Part shown: one piece after another, positions 1 through 14,300 of the stretch
Layout: each line of letters starts with the position of its first letter
Position numbering within the stretch: position 1 is the stretch's first letter
From: Certhia americana
Lineage: Eukaryota > Chordata > Aves > Passeriformes > Certhiidae
Direction of reading: 5' to 3'
NCBI GenBank assembly: GCA_018697195.1
Contig: CM031870.1
Location: 10,548,100-10,612,099 of the forward strand
Length of the DNA stretch: 64,000 nt
Notes under the pieces: generated by a model
Database searches by the model: none
Told to the model about the DNA's origin: nothing
The model's input: the letters and a program-made list of their open reading frames with translations, nothing else
Made by a program: the position numbers and the translations under genes

Positions 1-2130
1 ATGGAACAGAGGGCACCAAAATAATATACATGGGAACAATAACATACCTCTAACTCCATTTAGCCTTTTTTATTTGTAAATATTTTTGTGGTTTATCTGT
101 GTTTTAAAGAAAAGCGGGAAAATTCTCCTGCCTCTCTATCATTGTTTGAGGAAGGGGACGGGCAGCACTCTGTAGTTGTATTCCAGTAGATATGGGTGAA
201 TACTGTGCATTTTGCTTGTCACCTGACAAGCTAGTTTATATTTAGATGAGGAAAGAAAGTGTGTGAGAGAAAGCTGCGTTTTCACTTGTGTGGAGGCCAG
301 CCTGTGTGTGCTGAGTTATCAGAATTAAGTTTTAATTGTTTGCTCTTTTTTTATCTGAGACTTACTAGGGCTATGGTCCTGCTGTGTCAAAGGCATTCCT
401 TGAAAGCAAGGTGTCCAAAGGAGAGGTGTTTTATAAGAAAGGAGATTTCCTTGGTACCAGCCAGCAGAGCAGATCTATTTTGAGGAGGAGGAAGTTTGGA
501 AAATCCATTCCTTTGGTGTTATCATCTTGGTCTGAGTTAAACACTGTGCTGTGACACTGGGTAGAGCATTGGCTCATGGGTGACAGATACCATCCATATT
601 TCAAATGCCATCCCTAACGCTGGTGTTTTGTTCTCAGCTGAGTTGCTCTCGAGAACAGTGAGGAAAGCTCAAGCTGGTAGAGGAGGGAGTATGACTGACT
701 ATTCACTTCTATCTTCTGAGCATTCTGAGCAATTAAAGACAAAAGCCTTTGTTCCCTGGTGACTTCATTCTTAAGAAGCTTTTTTAATTTTAGTCTTTAT
801 TTTCAGGAAGAAATAATATGGATTTATAATTGACAAGAAGGCTGCATCTCTTAAATGTCATGTGAAAGATCCATTCCATAATTCATGGGCTGGGGAGTGT
901 GGGTGTCAAGAGGAGGGTGCATAACGGGTATGAGAGATTTCAGTTCAATCAAACTGTTGGTCTTAAAGGCAGCTCCTCTTGCCTTCATGATATTTTCTTG
1001 ACTCAGATCACCATGTTTTTTGCTAACTCATCCAGATAACCAGATATTTTTAGTCTTCTTAAGTAAGACTCTAGTGGGTTATTGGTTATTTTTGCACATC
1101 ATCTTCCCCTTTCAGAGTGGATGGGGACTTGCACAGTAATATCAGAGCAGTGCTGATTATTTCCTCTTATTTCTGCCACTGTTGTTGTAAGCCATGCATT
1201 CGTGTGTGTAAAAGGGCTGCTGTTTCTGATCCTGCTCTTTGCATGGATTCTGGGAGTTCTTCTTGCTGCGTGATAAGACACATATTACTGTTGGTGTGCT
1301 GAGAAAGGGATTTCCTCCCTCCTCTGCTGTAGGACCTGAACAAGAGCAAGCCTGAGGCCTGAGGGGGTCTGAATGAAGATGTGAACTTTGGCTTCCTAGT
1401 TGCTGGGAGGTTGTGGCAGACTCAGACCTCCCAAAGCGGATTGCTGGATCTGTCCAGGCGGGAGGGTTCACCTCCTCAGGGCCAGCCACTGCCCTTTCAG
1501 CTTTGTCTGTGCTCCTGTGCCACACAGAGTAAATCAGCTCGCTCAGTCTGAAGGGAATTAAGTAGCACTCCTCTGATACTCCTCTCACAGTTGAGCTGAA
1601 GGTATTATGAGCTGACAGAGCTGTGCTAATGAGTGAGCAGCAGCAATGAAGTGGTCACACAGAAAAACCAACCTGCAACAGTGGAGGTGCAGCTTTATTT
1701 CAGTATATTTTCTTCTTCATGGGCTTCTTTTTTGCAGCATGTGCTTGTGTTCAGATGCAGGAGCTCCTCTGTGCTGCCTGTGGTCAAAGCCCATCAGTGG
1801 GGGAGGTGTGCAGTGCACACCAAGACCAAGAGCTGGGACTCAGCTGTGCCCCAAGAGCCTGTGAGTGAGGCAAGAGTGAGCAAACACATTAGTTGTGGAG
1901 TAATCTGATTGCAGTGGAGCTTCCTAGCACAGCTGACAAAACTGTGACATTTAAAAATAAATAAACTTTACAAAACATGAATTCACTGATACAAAGCAGA
2001 AACTTGTGGTGGAACTGTGTCCATGTGTACGTCTACAGGAAGTGAGTCATGTTCTTACAAAATCTGCATTGCAAGTATTTGTAACTTTTATTCCCATTTT
2101 GGGCTAAATCACATCTCTTCCTTTCTCCAG
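1..2130. other. CARHSP1 5' intron or upstream DNA
   Basis: No exon recognised. The short open frames here (the longest is 143 codons at 1157-1588, - strand) have no domain, no splice logic and no coding-like composition. A non-coding CARHSP1 exon could lie here, but nothing marks one. Confidence 0.5.
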
Positions 2131-2323
2131 GCTCTTCTCAGGCCTCAGGAATGTCTTCTGAGCCTACTTCATCCTCCTCGCAGCAGTCCTCTGCCTCTCC
2201 CACCTCACCCAGCTCCCTCCACCTGCCCGAGAACCGCCGGCCCCGGGAGCGCTCCCCATCACCCCTGAGGGGGTACCTCATCCCCAGCCCGCTGCCCACC
2301 CGCCGCACCAGGACCTTCTCCGC
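2131..2323 (+). CDS. CARHSP1: CARHSP1 first coding exon (with 20 nt of 5' UTR)
   Basis: A pyrimidine-rich acceptor ends in CAG at 2130. After 20 nt of 5' UTR the ATG at 2151 opens residues 1-57 plus two bases of Ala58. The donor is GTGAGT at 2324. GC-rich exon in an AT-rich surround. Confidence 0.92.
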
Positions 2324-5300
2324 GTGAGTACTGGGGAGCCTGCCTGCCCTGGACATGGCCAGCAGCCAGAGTCCCTGGCACAGGCCAAGGGAGATGTGGA
2401 GTGGAGGCCTGCTTGTATCTGAAGATGCTTTACTGTGTTACTGTTCAAGTTCTGCTGCCTTTAGATTTTCAATCTAAATGCCCTATAGTTTTTCGATACT
2501 TTGTTTTAGTAAAGGGTGTTCAAAGTCTCTTGACTTCTTAAGAGACGAGTTTTACGGAAGGGGAAAATACACCAAGACTTTTCAAAACAGTGTTCCTTGT
2601 CTGAAGCTTTGCTTCATGGATTTTGGCTTCCAGGACCTGTTGGTATTTCCTTCTCAGATCCAGATTTTTTTTGGGCATGGTCTCTCTTCTCACTGCCCCT
2701 GAAGCACTGGACCAAACCTCAGTAGAAGTTTTAGGTTTTTTGCTCCTGATACCTGTGCTAATGTTGTCAAGGTTACAATTTAGGGATACTCCATCACTTT
2801 TCAGAGGGAAGTGTCCTTGTTTCCTTTTCTTATTCAGCTTTCATATCTTCATCTTAAGATTGCTCAAATAGACCTGTTAAAGAATATGTTGTGTTGAGTT
2901 GTTTTATGGGTTTTCAGATAGATGAGAGCCGTAATTGGTGCTGTAAAGTTTTTTATTTTATAAATGCATCAGTCTGAAGGTGAAAGTTCGGAATGCTTAA
3001 AGTCTGTGCCAAAGTTTTTCATCCAGGCCTCGAGCAATAGTTCTTGTGGCCTTCTTCTGAGACTAAGTCCCGGGTAGCAGCAGGAGTTCTTGCAGCTTTC
3101 TTTTCTTTTCTTTTTCTTCTGTGTGGATGCATGTGTGTGTGTGTGTGTGTGTGTACAGCTGAAAACAAAAGTGAGCAAAAGCAAGCGTGCAAGCAAGCCC
3201 CAGATGGGACTTTTTATTTGTACATCATCCAGTCAGCTAAAAACACAATTCTAAAACATTCTCTTTACACCTATTAGAATTTAACTTTAAAGTATGAAAA
3301 GCAGTGTCAGTTCTTACACATTTTTACGTATATTTGTGTATATTGTTCTATCTATTAATGTACATGGTTCTATCTAGGAATGCAAACAATATTCTGCTAT
3401 GTTTTGGTTATGTCTAGAGCTTAAGCACTGAACTTTTAACTAGGACTTAAAGTATCCCACTCTGCTAAGGCACATAAAATGTATAAAATGTATTTCTACT
3501 TACTTTAACTTAATTTTAACTTACTTAAAACTAAAACTTCTAAACTAAACTAATACTTCTACTTCATATTTATGTGGTTTAATGTACTTCAATTTCTCTA
3601 AAGGTTTTCGTTCAACTTCTACATTATTTTCTCCTTCTGAGGGCCTCAGAGGGATCTAATTTCTTGCATTCCAACAATGCTGGTTATCAGGGTGTGACCC
3701 CTGATCATTTTCTCTAAGGTTTCTTGTATGATATTTTCCATGAAAGGAGGTCATGTTTGTTGCTTTTTGTAGTTTTTTGAGGTAGTGCTCTTTCAGCAGA
3801 GCTGGCTTTCCCTGAGCTTTCCTGGGGCCCTATGGTGCTGTGCAGGCTCCTGTGAGCCCTGTGCAAAGGGAACTCCTCCCCAGTTGCAGCAGCAGAGGAT
3901 GGTGTGGCCAGGTTTGACCATTGCAAAGAATTCCTAACGCCTGTGAGGGGCCTCCCAGTGAGGGGCTGACCTGAAGAAGGCAGTGTGGTCTTCTTTGTTC
4001 ATCTCAGAGTCTTTGAATCAGGGTATAATGTCAAGCTTCTGCCACAGCCTTTTATTTCTGTATGAGGAAGGTCTGGCAGTGCTGAATGAATGCTGTGGCA
4101 GTAAGATCTCATCCCCACAGCCAGCCTGTTTTGGGCCACTTACTCTGGTTGGTGTGCTTTTTCCCTTTTGCTTCTTGCAGTATTATCCAGCTCTTTTCTT
4201 CCAGAGTTATCCATGAAGATTTAAATAATAACAGTCTCACTGATGCTTCATATTATTACTTCTGAATTCAAAAGGAGGCAAAAAAGAAGAGAAGCTCAAG
4301 GAAAATTTATGTGTTGTCAGTTCCAAAAGCCTTCAAATATCTTGAAATCTCTGATGGAAGAAGATTGGTAAAAGGAACATAATTGACTTAATAATTGGGG
4401 TTGCCCTTGAAAAGCAAGTCCAAGCTAGCTTGCTTCAGTGCTGTGTTAATAATGAACTCTTTGTAAATCTTCTAAGCTGTTAGTTTGGTTCTTACAAAAA
4501 GAAAGAATTTGTTATTTGGCTTCTACAGTTCTTTAATCATTAATTAGTGTAGGAATCTTGCTGTATTTGTTTGCCCTGAAAACCAAAATAGCTCTGAATT
4601 ATTTTATGTGTGTCCTCTTTAGGTGAGCAGTTGTATAAAGAGATGAATGTGACAGGCAGTGGCTTATTATTCAGTGAGATTATTTAATTTTGGTTCGCTG
4701 GAAGTGGGGGGCTTCATCCCCCACAGTGTCTTATCTCTTTGAAAGATGCAATTGAACTTTAATAGCTTGTTTAGGACAGTGAGTGCTTTTCTGTGTAACA
4801 AGCACTTGTGGGGTCAGGTGTGTTGACAGCTTTATAGAGCTGGAAATGAAGTGATTTAATGGAGATTTCTTTCTTTAGCACTTTCATGCATTTCTTTATC
4901 GTTAGTTTGATTTAAGGGTCAAAGCTGTTACTATTTAAAAAAAAAAACAATTTTATTTGGACTTCAGTAAAATTTAAACTTTTGGGACAGTGATGTACAA
5001 GCTGCTATGATGCATGTAACCAGATGGCTGCACAGTCATTGTGTTTGAAGAATTGCACCAAAATCCTATTCTAACGTGGCACCTATTGGATACTCCTGGC
5101 ATGAAGAAGGTTCTGATCTAGCAATGCTTAGAGTAAATTCCATAATATGTCTAAACCAGATGGTTTTCATTAATATAAATGTTTGAATGAGTTTGGATCC
5201 CTGGAAATTGCACTCAATATATTTGATGAAGAAAAGAATTTGATCACACAGTTTTCAGGACAAGTTGGATTTTTTTTTGTTGGCAGTATGTCACCCAAAT

Positions 5301-8300
5301 TTGTGACTTCTGCAAATGTGTCTCATTTTAAAATACAGGTCCCATAGCAGTGCAGGGGGAGTTCAGACATGAGTCTTGCTGTTATGCACTACAGCTGGGC
5401 TTCACACTTCCTGTGAAATCTGTGAAAGCACAACCCTTAGATGCACATTGGTACTCCCAAACTCATCAAAGGTAGAAGATTCTTACATTTAGTATGGTGT
5501 CTGGAGGAAAACCTGGCACAGTGATGGAGCAGTTGAATTCAAGATGGCAACTGGTGCATTATAATGCTAGCAAACATCATCTTCATCTCTGTGTCCCTTC
5601 CAAAGGCCCCAGGCAAAACATGTACAGTGTGTGAAAGTGAGTGCTGAGCAGCTGCTGCAGAGCAATGTGCTCACTGGGACAGAGTGCTTGGCCAGCTCTG
5701 CCTGTTGCTCTGTGCTCTCTGGTGCCAGAGGGAATGTGCTCAGCACTGATCTGCTCCTTGTGCTTCCTCCCGCAGTACGGTGAGAGCGTCCGAGGGGCCC
5801 ATCTACAAAGGAGTCTGCAAGTGCTTCTGCCGCTCCAAAGGCCACGGGTTCATCACCCCTGCAGATGGAGGGCCTGACATCTTCGTGCACATCTCAGAGT
5901 GAGTTGTGTGTGTGAACAAGGAGGGCTGGACCTCTGCTTTGCCTTCATTACCAAACACTTCTGATGTTTCCGACACAAGACTGGTTTATAATCTGTCACC
6001 CTTACCCCAGTAAACAGGGGTTATGCAGATGTTACTGGCAGCAATAGATTATGCAGTTCATTTCCTGTATTATATAAATCTGTTAAGTTAAAAGCTAGAA
6101 GAAGATCCTTAAATCTCTTAGAATAATCTATGAGTTTTGCCCAGAACCAGAAACTTGCATTCACCTGAAGCAAATATTCCTTGCAGTGTCTAGTTTTAAT
6201 GTAAAGATTTATAACACTAAAAATTCATTACTTTTACTTTGCACTGCTTGTACCATTATTAAACGAAAGGTTAATTGCCTTTACTGTTGAGAAAAGTCAC
6301 ATTTTATTACTTCCTTGAATTTCTCTAGCTTAGGTTGTGAGCAGTTTATAGTTAAAGCTTTCTCTGTTAAAGGGTTCATTAGTGCCTCAGTCCTTTTTGT
6401 CCTGAACACACTGAGAACCACCCCCTCTGAATTTACCTTTTGATAAAATAAGCAGATAAAGCTTTTTAAGTCCCTTGCTGAGACTTTTTCTCCAGTCTAA
6501 GCCAGTCTTTGCAGCACACTTAGAAAAGAGACTGAAGAATTTCAGTATAAAGACTATACACTGTATATGCACTTTCAGTATAAGGAGATAAAATCTCCTC
6601 TAGTTCTGCTCTGTTTCTCTGTCTGTACATCCCATAATTGCATTAGCCCTTTATCCCCAGTCTTTTCAGAGTTGCTTACCTGCTGTGACCTCAGCATCCT
6701 CTGCAGTGTTAAAGTTTGGTGCAATCCCAGATCCAGCCTGGCATTCCCAGCCATGGTTGCATTCCTGATTCCTAGATGTTCCATCCTGGTTTACTTGCCG
6801 AGCAGCACATCCCACTGGGACAGGCCCCACCTGCCCAGGAATCCCCAGCACACCCCATGCCTGCCCTGCCCCTGCTGTTCATGGCTTGGCAAATATGCAA
6901 GGTTTAATGGGCAATTTTAATATTTGTTCCTAGGTAGAGATGTTCACCAGTGTTGGGGCTGTTGGTCTCTGAGGGTGTATGTGTTAGGACTGCTTGATGT
7001 TTATTCTCCCATAACCTCTTCTAGATCTATCACCAGTTTTATTTTACCTGTTGTTCACAGTATTGAAGCTGTATAATCCTTACTTATTGTTCAGAGTGGT
7101 TATCCTGTGGTAAATCAACAAAAGCGCTACCAAAACTACTCACGTTGCCCCAGCTGTCTTTCCTGGCTGTGCATGCAGGACATGTCCTTGCAGAAGGAGC
7201 ACTTGGCTTTCCTCCAGGTTTCTGGAATGTTTCTGCACCTTGGGTATTGACAACCCAAAGCTTTGTAGGGCTCATGGGTGCATACAGGCTCAGTGGTCTG
7301 ACTTGTGTTCAACCCAAGGAAGTGTCATTTAATATCTCCTTTCCCTTTTGTCTAATGCAAATGCACTATTTCTCCTCATTTCCTGACTAACTTAAAAATA
7401 GTGTTTGCTATGTCACAATTAAAAAAAATTAACTGTGAACGTCTAGTCTGACTTATACAGTTACTGATCAGCAGGGGTTTAGTTACAACAGCCTTCTTGC
7501 AGAAACATGAATTTTCAGCCTTCTAATGAATTCCTTTTAAAGAACTGTCTATTTTCAGTCCTGGCTTTTTCCCTGTACATTTTCTCTTCCAATTAGTTCA
7601 GTAAAATTTTCTTCAGTTATGTGAAATTATTCCATTTAAAACCCTGGAGAATACTTTATGATTGGGGTTGCTGTTTTGTTTGTTCAAAATGTGAACAGCA
7701 CTTTCAGGTTCCTATCCTATGGCCCAACACATCTTTCTGTCTTGGCTCAAACACAGGACTTGATTCTTGGGTACACAAGGTGTTCCTGCCCTCAGTTCTC
7801 CTCCAGTCAGTAGAAACTCCAGTGATGGTTTTTCTGTTTCCCTGTTTAAGACTCCCATATGTCTCCTATGCTGAAGTCCCAAATGACATTATGAAAACAA
7901 CTTTGTGATTTTTGGTGCTCTGTGTGAGGCCCCTCAGACAGGAGTCCCCTCTCATGGGCTGTGCTGTTGATGTGTTGATCCCATCTGCTCTCAACCTGCT
8001 TTGACTGGGAGCCATCAATAACCTATATTTAGTATATATTATATATTATTAACACTATATTTGAATAACTGTGCCCTCAATGTGCTGTGCCATCCTCCCC
8101 TTCCTACTACCCACTCCCTCCATCCTGAAGCACCACTGAATGAGTCACCAAGTTTGTAAAAGTTTATGGCCAACCACACTTGTTGAGGTGTTTTCAGTGT
8201 GTTTGTGTTGCTGATGCAGGAGGTTGTTTGCTCTGCCAGCCTCGCCCAGTTGTGTCCTTGCACCACCCTTGTCTGGGGAAGCTGGAGCAGATGAGGGCTG

Positions 8301-11300
8301 AGAGGGGCAGAGCTGCTCTGTGGGCAGAGGGTGAGAGGTTCTGGCCCCTCAGACACAGCCCTCAGCCCAAGCCCAGCTTCCCAGCTTCTCAACACAGTGC
8401 CCACCCACAGGACCAGCCTGGCTCTCTTCATTCTCAGCCATATCATTTCAATGCAAGGCTCACACCAGGAAGAGGCTCCACGTGCTGTGCTGCAGAATCC
8501 TGTGGTAACCCTGCAGTACAGCAGGAGAAGGCTGGAGGGGACCTCCTCTACCCCATCTGCTGCTGGGAGGCAACTGTGCCTTTCTGGCAGAGGCTTTGCC
8601 CAACCCATGGCTGGCAATTCCAGTGCTGAGAGTCCACTGCTGCCCAGGGTATTCTGTTCCAGCCATTAACAGACCTGGCTCTGAGCCCTTCCTGGTGTTT
8701 ACCTGACTTGGCTTTCAATACAGACCTCCACTTCTCCTCCAATCTCCACAGCAGGCAAACCATGACCTTCTTCTTCTAGAAACTGTGTTCAAAGACTCTT
8801 TCCTTGGTCTTTCAGAAACATCTTAGCAAAGCTAGTTTATATGGATTTTGTAGGACTGAAGTGTTTTGTGTTTTTACAGCTTCTCTAGGTCAATTCTGCT
8901 CTCTTGAAGTCAACAGCAGTTTTCTATTGTACCAGAAATGGGACACTGTTTCAATTGTTTCACATGTAGGTACTGTCTCAGAGCTTCAGTTCAAAAATAG
9001 CTGATGTTTCTGCCTCAACCTGTTAGTGGAAAGTGCTATTATTGAAGTACTGAAGGTTTCAGCACATTGTGTTCTTTAATTACTCAGAGTATATTCGAGT
9101 TGTTGGAAACAGCTTTTAGTGCTGGAGAGTGACGGTCTCACTGTCTCAATTCTGATGCAAGGCAACACTGGAAGGACAAATTAGTAATGCCTTTCATTTC
9201 AGTTGATTTCTCAGTCAATTTGATAGATTGCTCTTTATTAACTGGAATTGCTTTTTGTTGGCAGCATTCTGTAACCAGGCCTGTAATCAGGGGACTCCAG
9301 TGACTCTGGTTTGCACAGTGCAAGTTTTGATAAACCTTATGTTTATCAAGTGATTCTTTTCTATCTATTTATTCAGTTAAATCTGAATATGAGAGAGGTG
9401 TTAGTCTGTACACTGTCTCAGCATGGTATAGGCATCTACTCATGAAATGAAAGCGGATTGTTTCTCCCAAGTTCTTCCCAAAAGCTGGGATTTCAGAAAC
9501 TCGGATAAAATGGTTATGCCAGTTTGGAGTCACCAAGATAGACTGTTCCTCTGTGCTCATCACTAAGCTGTGATGATTAGTGAAGGTTTTAAACATTGAG
9601 ACCACCTGCCTATCTTGCAGATTAATACGATTTTCAACATAAACATTTAATTTGAAGAATTAAATTATTTTCTTCCCTAAGCTTTCAGGAGCTGTGAAGT
9701 TCCACTTTAGTGCAAATGTCTTCCATAGAATGGGATGTCTGTTTCCTGTAAGTTTCTTTATTTTTTGTAAGATAATAACAACACTTAGGTTGGCATTTCC
9801 TTTCTATAATTGAGAATTATAAAGTCAAATATATGTGGAATTCAAAAGTTATACTTGGTGTCTGCAAGGTTTTGTGTGTATCTGTGCATGAATGTGGACA
9901 TGTAGACATGTTTTATGAGTGGAACTTGCACCAAAGCTGCTTTATTGTGTTGGACTTGTAAGATGTAGAAATATGGGAGCACAGAATTGCTAGGGTTGGA
10001 AGGAATCTTTGGAGATCATCTAGTCCAATGCCTCTGCCAAGGCAGGATCACCTAGAGCAGGTTACACAGGAATGCATCCAGGTGGGTTTGGAGTGTCTCC
10101 AGAGAGGGAGACTTCACCCTCTCCCTGGGCAGCCTGTTCCAGTCACCTTCAATATAAAGAATTTCTTCCTCATGTTGAGTTGAAACTTCTTGTGTTTTAG
10201 TTTATGGCCATTGCTCCTCGTCCTGTTGCTGGGAACCACTGAAAATGTCTGGCACCATCCTCTTGGAATCTACCTTTGAGAAAATTAAATCTAATGAGAT
10301 TTCCTCTCAGTTTTCTCCAAACTAAACTGGCCCAGCTCCTGTGGTTTCTCCTCATAAGAGATGCTGCAGACCCCTCACCATCTTTGTGGCCTCTGCTGGG
10401 CCCTTTCTGGTAGCTCCTTGTTGTTCTTGTCCTGAGGAGCCCAGACCTGGATGCAGCACTGCAGATGTGCCTCAGTAGGACTGAGCAGAGGGCAGGGTCA
10501 TCTCCCTGACCTGCTGGCCATGCTCTTCCTGATGCATCCCTCCTGTCCCCCAGGACACACCACTGGCTTATGGTCAACTTGTCACCCACCAGTACCCTGA
10601 CATCCTTCTCTGCAGAGCCGCTCTCCAGTGGGTCAGTCCCAGCCTGTTGTGGTGCTTGGGGTTATCCCTCCTCAGCTGCAGGGCCCTACACTGACCTTTG
10701 GTGAACCTCAGGAGGCTGCTCTCTGCCCAGTTCTCCAGCCTATCAGGATCTGACTGGATGGCAGCACAGGTTTTGAAAGGTGCTTTTTGTCTGCCTGGCT
10801 TTCTTTTAACGAATGGCTCTGAAGGCTGCAGAGATGATTTGTTTTGGTGTTTGATAACACCCTTGTGGAGCCACTTCTTCTTCTTAACTGATTTGGTACA
10901 AGTGAGTCCTGCTTCCTTGTGCTTACTGGAGACAGTTGTCAGCTTGGTATAAATAGTTGTGCTAGGGAAATGTCATGGCTCTTTGGTGTGTTGAAGTTTT
11001 GTTTTTCTCAGATTCCTACTTCACTCCTCTCTAGAACAAACACAAAATATGCTTGTTATAGTGAATATAAACCCCTAGCTGGCAAGCACGGAGGCAGAGG
11101 AGTTGCTGAGATAGTAACTCCAGATAATATCTCTGGAAAGCAGGAAGCAAAAGCAAATTCATTTGCCTGGAGTGAAATTTTTAAAAGGCCCATAATTACA
11201 TTTTTAATAGCCACATGTACTGTTAATACTTTCATTTCCACCAGCCTGTAAGATGATCCACTGTCACCAAGTGGATGGTGGTGTTGCAGCATCAGTGTGA

Positions 11301-14300
11301 GAGCTTTATCCTCCTATATGTCACCTCCTTGGCTTGTGCTCCATCCCAGGAGTAAGTCAGCCCTCACAGACACTCCATGGAGTAGTTGTCACTGACATGC
11401 AGTGGCTCTGGTGGCCTCCCTCTCACTCTCTTGCTGTTCCACCTGTAGCTGTGGGATGTTCCCAGAGAGCAGACAGGCACTCCCTGCAGTGCTGGCTGTT
11501 GAAGCCCCCCTGCCAGGCCCTGCCTGTACAGACAGCTTCATATCAGCTTCTCTTCCCAGTTGGGGTGCTGAGGGATGGGGGAGGTGGGGAACCTGTAGCA
11601 GCAGATCAAGTGTTGTGCATTAGAGCACTGAACCCACTCTTCTGCTTCCCCAGTGCATTTGGGAGTGAGCACACAATGGAGATTGGTTTGTGCTCCAGGC
11701 TTTTGCATTTATCTGGGATTTGGCCTGAAGCCTGTCTATCTGCAAGGGCAAGGCAAGGAGGTGGCTCGCCAGAGAGCAGTGATGGATGAATGACCACACT
11801 CTTGGTTTTTTAAAAGATTTTATTTTGCAAAAGCAGCATATTTAATGAAAGCAAAAAAACATGCAGTACTTGTGGGTTTTCCACAGTTTGCCAGCACTTG
11901 GCTCTGAAGGGGAAAATGCTGCATTGCAGAGTGGCCTTCAGGCTGTCCTTCAGGCTGGATTCCTGACCCCGTGGGTAATGATGGCTCTGGAGAATTGATG
12001 CTGTGCTTCCCCCAGGGACACTGACACACAGCAGCTCTGGGGCCCTGGGGAGATCTTGAGCTTGCTGTGCTTTACTTGTGCGTTGTGGTGTGAACTCAGA
12101 TTATGCCTTCAGTGTCAGTACCTCAAGGGGTCTGGCTGGGCTCCCAGCTGGGGATGGTCCCATTCTGCTGTTGCATTCCAGCTGCTGGCTATGCTAGAGA
12201 TATTTCGTCAGCTGCATCTTTCTGCAGGGAGAACCCAGCTGTGTCCCTGCTGCACTGAGGTGCTGGCTCTGAGACCTTCTTGTCCATGGAGAGATCATCT
12301 TTTCATGCTCCTTCCTTTCCTCTGATTTTCTGCCAGATCACTGTTTGGTGCAAAGCATTAATGTCACATCTCCTGGCTTCTCTGTGGTGCTGTTCCTCTG
12401 TGGATCAGTATGGTGGAGTGGAACAATATGGGTTGGAAATTGCCTCATAATTCTAAATGATCTGAGTGGAGAGGATGAACTTCTCTGTCCTCTCTGGCTT
12501 TTCTGTGAATTACCAGCAAAACAGTTTCTGCTGACTGCACCCAGCATCTCTGGGGGTGTTGGGAAGCCAAATTTCAGCTTTTTGATTGCCTTCAAAATAC
12601 TGGATGACTAACATACTTTGCACAGCACACATCCTTCCTGATGTGTTCCCTTTCTGATGCTTTGCTGCAGGGTGAAGTGTCTGAAATAAGTAGATTATCT
12701 GGGGAAGGAAGGAGAGGCAGCAGAATTCCAGATCTTTCTTGAGAGGGGTTTGGAAATGAACAGGACATGGGTAGTCTTTTTCCTAAGGGTTCTTCAATCC
12801 CCTAGTTGGCTCAGAAAACTCATTTTGTAGGAGAGTCAGGTTGCTCTGGTCATTATTGCAGCTAAGTCTTCCTAGAATCTTCCCCTAAATGATACAAACT
12901 GTAACAGGTCAGAGCCCAGGCTGGCACTCCATTAGCTGGGCAGTGGGCAGTGCAGACAGTGGCTACTCGAGGAGGGGGGTTCTTTGTGCTCAGTGAGCAC
13001 AGGATGTAGCTGTCCTGGGCTTTAGTTTCCAGATGCACACAGTAGGTGGGACTGATTGTGATGGGATCCAGGCTGGGTGTTTGCAGGAACAGGTGTCTTC
13101 TTCATCTTTGACTAAACCCACATAGGCATCCTTGGAAAGCTCTCTCCTGTTCCTTCCTCACAGTGCGTGCTGTGCTGCCTGGGCTTGAATTAGCTGGAAG
13201 TAGACATGGAGCCATAACTATCTGTGAATGGGGATTCAAACATCATGACCCAGTGGAGAACTGGGCAAGAGGATGGTGCATCTACTGAACTGGGAGAGAA
13301 GTGCAGCTCCTGGGAAGTTTTCTCTGAAACAACACAGGGACCAAGGCAATTCTGGAGCAGAGACCTTGGGATCCTTGCTGGGATTCATTCATTGTCTGAG
13401 CCTCTTTACACTTGTCTGTCCCAGTCATGAGTGTGACTGATGGGGAGAGGTAGCCCTGCTCCTCTCCGTAAGGTCACTGCTGGCTTTGTTGGCTGCTGCT
13501 GGGGCTGTTGGCTTGCACAGGGACTGCATAGGAGGGCATTTGGGATTAGTAACTCACAATAGTTCATTATTCTGTTGTATCTTGCTGTTAAAACCCCTCA
13601 GGTTTCTTGAGACAAATGTTGAGGTGTTAAGTAAACTTTAAGAAGCCAAGGAGGTAACAGAGCCCACTGAACCATGGAAGTACTCCATGGTGTCATCCAT
13701 GGCAGGCTTGGTGACCAGCAAGGCTTGGAATTCACTGAAAACTCTTGTTCCAAAATGTTTCTACATGACTTTGGCTTTGTCCCAAGAGGTTTAACTAGAG
13801 CCCTGGAATATGAATAGCAGCTGTGAGAAGGAAGAACTAGAACATTCCTTATTTAGGTAATTTCCTAATAACCTCCCAGTTCCCTAAATATAGTGCAGGA
13901 TAAAATGCTCCACCATAGCAGACTGGTGCTGAGCTGGGAAATGGGAGTTTCTGGGTAATCTAAAACTCACTCTATTGTGTTTCACTCTGACTCTAACATC
14001 AGGGAAGCATTTCCTATTTTCAGCTTCAATTTGAAGTTGTTGAAATGTCTTAAGATTCTTGGGTGTGTAGGTTTTCATTATTTTGAAATGAAAGTGCACT
14101 CCAATATCTCAAGTAGCAGTGGAAACCTCCATATTCCTCTAGATCAACTTTTAATATATATGTAGGATGAATGTAAAATATACAGATCTAAGATTATTTA
14201 ATCAATATGTAACATCAAAAAAGTCCATGTTTAACTTCCTTTCCTAAATTTTCCAGGTACCTTACATTGTTTACAGACCGTCTGTTGTAGGTTGAATCTG

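Noticed and set aside
2969..3196. Open frame with a Thr-His repeat
   Set aside because: Antisense translation of the GT microsatellite.
8039..8629. Overlapping 192- and 149-codon open frames on opposite strands
   Set aside because: Inside the CARHSP1 intron, GC-richer composition, no recognisable domain, and both strands open at once.
9977..10768. Possible gene fragment from the 130-codon frame at 10197-10589
   Set aside because: The whole stretch is a CR1 LINE copy in antisense orientation.
11334..11789. 151-codon + strand open frame
   Set aside because: Intronic, no domain and no repeat-protein pattern; composition explains it.
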